From: Candidatus Altimarinota bacterium
GTDB taxonomy: Bacteria; Patescibacteriota; Gracilibacteria; UBA4473
DNA length: 15,017 bases
Assembly (NCBI GenBank): GCA_020629095.1
Contig: JAHDDZ010000016.1
Location: forward strand, 1 to 15,017
Direction of reading: 5' to 3'
Both the position numbers and the translations under genes were made by a program. Positions within the stretch are counted from its first letter, which is position 1. Each line of letters begins with the position of its first letter. The notes under the pieces were generated by a model. The model did not search any database and was not told where the DNA came from. It saw only the letters and a program-made list of their open reading frames with translations. Positions 11,854-15,017 of the stretch are shown piece after piece.

Positions 11854-14800
11854 CTACGGATGACGTTCTTGCACTGGACGTATTTCAATAATGTGTATTA
11901 TATCCTCTCCAACAGTTGAAGTAGACCTCTCTTTCAGCTCATATTCAACTCCCATTTGCACAGAAATCTTATTCAGTTGCTTCACAATTATCTGATAACT
12001 GGTGGTTTCTCGAGCCTCTGCGATGATAGAAATCGGGTCATTTTTGTCTACATATTCTGTTTTATATCGCTCTAAAAATGCGCTCAAAATCCGCCCTCCA
12101 GCCATTTTACTATTTGGGTCAGCCGCTAAATCAGATATATAAATCGCCCGATTTGATGGGGCTATTGCCGTTTCCGCTGTGGTGTTTTCTGGTTCATAGT
12201 CGTCATAGTCATCGTACTCGTCATAGTCATTTCGGTGTGGCTTCTCTTTCACCCCTTCATAGGCGATCATATAACCCAGCAGTTTACCATCCTCATTCTC
12301 ATATTTCAGCGACATATTCGGTCGTCCTTTCAGCTCATTATTAATATCTTTTGCGATCAGCTCATTCCCAATCCGATGAATATACGTCAATAAATCCTCA
12401 TTATCTGCATAGACTTTCCCCTCCATATACGACACCCGCAGCGCCTCTTCCGCCGTCAGCGGGCTCACTCCGGGCAGTTCCACGGGCACCTGTTCTGCCC
12501 CTGCGTCAAACCTGCCATAGTTCACTTTTGCTGTCATTTCCTTCACCGCATCAAATGGTAAAACCGTAGATGTGCTACCCGTATTATCTGAGTACCCTGG
12601 CGGAATGACAGGCACATAGTGGTTTGGTGCGCTCGTGTCTGCATATCGAAATGACATATCCGTGTAATTTTCCCCCACCACCATTTTTTCTTGGTTTACC
12701 GCCCGGCCAGCATTGGCCATTTGGGTGGCATATTCTCCCAAGAAATCTGCATAAATATACTCCAGCTGCGCATCAAATTGCTTTTTTGCATTCGGCGCCA
12801 CCTCGATGTTATCCGCCGTAATAATCTGCTCTGTTTCTGCTGCAATGTCATGAGTGATCATTTTCTGCAGATTTGTCTCACCGCCTGCCGCAGATATCAG
12901 CTTACTCACAGATTGGCGTATATCAATATCTGGCGTCAGCACACTCTGGGCAACAGTCCGTAACTTGCCTTTGTTTCCGCGTCGCTGCACGGTCATCGTT
13001 GCACACGCCAAGTTACACATATACACATTATTTTTTCCGCTTCCAAACGGCATGCAACACGCCGTGTCGTTCCCCGCAAGTATTCCATCTGGCGACGATT
13101 TCGGGTGTATTTGTACAAAAAACATCTCCTTTTTTCGTTTGTCGTGCAGGCCACTTTTCTTGTCAAACACCAAGTTTTCCAGCTCCTGCAGCGGGATTTT
13201 ATCTGCTAGATGTGGGTTTCCCAGCACAGATTTTACCTCCAAATCATATGCAGAAAGCACCTCTTTTGCCTTGTTAAACAGCTTCCCAGGGCTTTTCGCC
13301 GTGCCCTTAATTCCCTCCGAATGCGACCCAAGCCCTTCCTGCAAAAACGCCACCAGCTGCCCCCGCGTATACATTTCTGTCGGAATCTCATATCGCGCCT
13401 CAAACGGCCGGAAGTATTGCAACTGGTCTAATGTCCCTCGGATGAGCCCATCTCGCAGCTCTGTCGCCGTAAAATCCAAATGCGGAAACTGCGTATAATT
13501 TGCCGGTTTTTTACGCCAGTGGGTGGCTTGTGAATGCTCGTCGTCCAAATCCCAAAACCGATGTGGGTCTTCCATCATTTGCATCACCGCAGAGGGGTTC
13601 ACCTCGCTGTGCGGATGGTACATCAGCTTCATATAAAACTCGCGGTCTGCTGGGTTTTCCAGCTCTTTTAACCGCAATAAGAAATCTTTATCCTTCAGCG
13701 ATTTTGACACCTCATAATACTTCTTTAGGTTCTTCCACGAACTAAATGGACTGTTTTTCTCAAAGTGCTGTATCAACGCTTTTAACTCCGGCATATCCAG
13801 CTCTTTTGCCACCTCTAATACAGCTTTGTAGTCTGAATCTACCGACTCCATTATCGTGCTAAAATATTGCAAAGCAGTGCCACTTTCATAATTCACTCCA
13901 TCCATCTCCATCTGCTTCATCAGGTCATTCCAAAACTGTTTATTTATATAGGTTTTTTCTTCAAATATCCCCTCTGTGAACTGCTTCATCTCTCCTTGAA
14001 GTAAGATCCCTAGATCTGTCAAATCTTCTGCTTTCACGCTCCGGTTCAGGTCATCAATTTCCTTTTGCCCACTGTACCAATACGCATCCAGTATATGCTT
14101 TCCGACGATGTGAATCTGGCTCACCTGACCACTGAAAAATGGTAATACGTCTTCTGGCGCAAAGTACTCCAGCATCTCTTTCAGCTCTTTTTTTCCTTCA
14201 TCTGGCATGTGCTTCAGCACCGCCTCTGGCATCAGATTATAGTACTCTGGGTGCTTCACAGCATCTGGAAACCGGGCACTATTTTGATATATCGTATATA
14301 ACTTCCGAGTATTTTTCGACGTAAATGCGTCTGCTGCATGTTTAGCATAGATACTCGGCAAATCTGTAGTGAGTCCCATTTGCGAAAGAACCTGTGGGTT
14401 TAGTGAATCTGGCAGCATATTAAATATTGTCTCCTCAATCAATTCCTGATATCCATTTATTATCTGCGAAAGCTCTGCATGGGAGGCTTTTTTCAAAAAT
14501 ACTTCTGGAGACATTTCTGCTACATTCTGCGCTATTTGCTGACACAAAGTGGCATATTCTGCGACTTCTTTTAAAAGTTCTTGATGTTTTGCTTCAGCAA
14601 GAAACTTCTGTGCTGTCTCTAAATGTGCTGGATATGTATCATAAGAAATAAGTATATCGAGTGCATCCTTGATCACTTTGCTTCGAAAATCTTTATCTAT
14701 ACAAGAGGCATACTCCTCTAAATTATCTCCTAATAGAATCTCAAGTGGTTTGTGCTGTGCATTATAAAGGAGCGCGTCTTGAACTAATTTATCATAGCCC

Positions 14801-15017
14801 TTTATAAATGGTCTTACTTCTTTAGGGCCTGTCCATTCTAGGAAATCAGACGGAGCCTTCTCTGCGGCTTTCTTATATATATCCCAATATCCGTCCACAT
14901 GGGGCGCCACTTCTCTGTGTTTATCCCATAAACATTGATGGAAAAGATACGTATATTCCTCTGCTGCTGCTTTCAATGCATCTCCATAATTTGCAACATG
15001 GGGCGCCACTGCCTCAT
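11854..15017 (-). CDS. large helical-repeat protein with GNAT-like C-terminal domain (5' end outside the window)
   Basis: The frame stays open to the right edge; about 1,053 residues are visible and the true start lies beyond it (numbers below count from a GTG at 15009). The visible N-terminal part is built of degenerate helical repeats of about 31-35 residues with the pattern VAPHVxGYxxxxKxA; two neighbouring copies share 15 identical bases 99 bases apart (14897 and 14996). Near residues 640-690 is a conserved-looking module, GNDTACCMPFGSGKNNVYMC, then TVAQSVLTPD. An acidic linker (DEYDDYDDYEPEN, ~920) precedes AIYISDLAADP, GGRILSAFLERY and IIAEARETTSY (about 945-1000). These follow the strand-helix order of GNAT acyltransferases, although the usual RGxGxG motif is replaced by KMAGGR. 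I infer a scaffold carrying an acyltransferase-like unit; the substrate is unknown. It converges with the tRNA gene and stops with TAG. Confidence 0.88.
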   Translation of the reverse strand, partial: EAVAPHVANYGDALKAAAEEYTYLFHQCLWDKHREVAPHVDGYWDIYKKAAEKAPSDFLEWTGPKEVRPFIKGYDKLVQDALLYNAQHKPLEILLGDNLEEYASCIDKDFRSKVIKDALDILISYDTYPAHLETAQKFLAEAKHQELLKEVAEYATLCQQIAQNVAEMSPEVFLKKASHAELSQIINGYQELIEETIFNMLPDSLNPQVLSQMGLTTDLPSIYAKHAADAFTSKNTRKLYTIYQNSARFPDAVKHPEYYNLMPEAVLKHMPDEGKKELKEMLEYFAPEDVLPFFSGQVSQIHIVGKHILDAYWYSGQKEIDDLNRSVKAEDLTDLGILLQGEMKQFTEGIFEEKTYINKQFWNDLMKQMEMDGVNYESGTALQYFSTIMESVDSDYKAVLEVAKELDMPELKALIQHFEKNSPFSSWKNLKKYYEVSKSLKDKDFLLRLKELENPADREFYMKLMYHPHSEVNPSAVMQMMEDPHRFWDLDDEHSQATHWRKKPANYTQFPHLDFTATELRDGLIRGTLDQLQYFRPFEARYEIPTEMYTRGQLVAFLQEGLGSHSEGIKGTAKSPGKLFNKAKEVLSAYDLEVKSVLGNPHLADKIPLQELENLVFDKKSGLHDKRKKEMFFVQIHPKSSPDGILAGNDTACCMPFGSGKNNVYMCNLACATMTVQRRGNKGKLRTVAQSVLTPDIDIRQSVSKLISAAGGETNLQKMITHDIAAETEQIITADNIEVAPNAKKQFDAQLEYIYADFLGEYATQMANAGRAVNQEKMVVGENYTDMSFRYADTSAPNHYVPVIPPGYSDNTGSTSTVLPFDAVKEMTAKVNYGRFDAGAEQVPVELPGVSPLTAEEALRVSYMEGKVYADNEDLLTYIHRIGNELIAKDINNELKGRPNMSLKYENEDGKLLGYMIAYEGVKEKPHRNDYDEYDDYDDYEPENTTAETAIAPSNRAIYISDLAADPNSKMAGGRILSAFLERYKTEYVDKNDPISIIAEARETTSYQIIVKQLNKISVQMGVEYELKERSTSTVGEDIIHIIEIRPVQERHP

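Overview
The window looks like chromosomal DNA from an uncultured bacterium, probably of the Candidate Phyla Radiation (Patescibacteria). That placement is an inference from three things: most genes match no family I recognise, many small membrane proteins are present, and no start codon has an obvious Shine-Dalgarno sequence. TGA acts as a normal stop (the gene ending at 11586 must stop there, just before its terminator), so the Gracilibacteria/Absconditabacteria recoding is not supported. Promoters are sigma70-like, most often TTGACA-17-TATAAA. The only confidently named products are a tRNA-Leu(CAA) and an S-layer-homology/M15 zinc peptidase.

Layout. 1-222: no supportable gene. 299-937 (-): methionine-rich protein with its own promoter and terminator. 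1084-6148 (-): seven-gene operon read leftward from a promoter at 6315-6343, through a structured 160-nt leader, to a terminator at 1046-1080. Its two ends look alike: a small three-helix membrane protein followed by a ~386-residue protein with three N-terminal helices and a long helical cytosolic part (5915-6148 + 4704-5867, and 2292-2543 + 1084-2244). Three soluble helical proteins lie between them. 6438-7145 (-) and 7284-7565 (-): two unrecognised genes, the first with a leader that can fold as a three-way junction. 7628-8748 (+): structured leader, two small membrane-protein genes, terminator. 8820-10124 (+): apparently leaderless SLH/M15 peptidase gene and terminator. 10145-11643: two small-protein genes read away from each other (10145-10501 on -, 11248-11586 on +) that share nearly the same promoter and ~115-nt leader; between them lie a possible small secreted-protein ORF and an orphan structured RNA candidate. 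11703-11787: tRNA-Leu. 11854 to the right edge (-): over 1,050 residues of a large helical-repeat protein with a GNAT-like C-terminus, cut by the window edge.

The most unusual feature is a start-site element. Five near-identical 27-32-base copies (2253, 2551, 4664, 5876, 6156) each place a GGTGGC/GCCACC hairpin followed by ACAAAACC so that the hairpin ends 15-16 bases before an ATG. Other genes (3794, 8417, perhaps 7921) keep the geometry with different stems. Together with the lack of Shine-Dalgarno sequences, this suggests a non-canonical translation-start or mRNA 5'-end signal. The duplicated promoter-leader cassette is the second strong candidate for undescribed biology.
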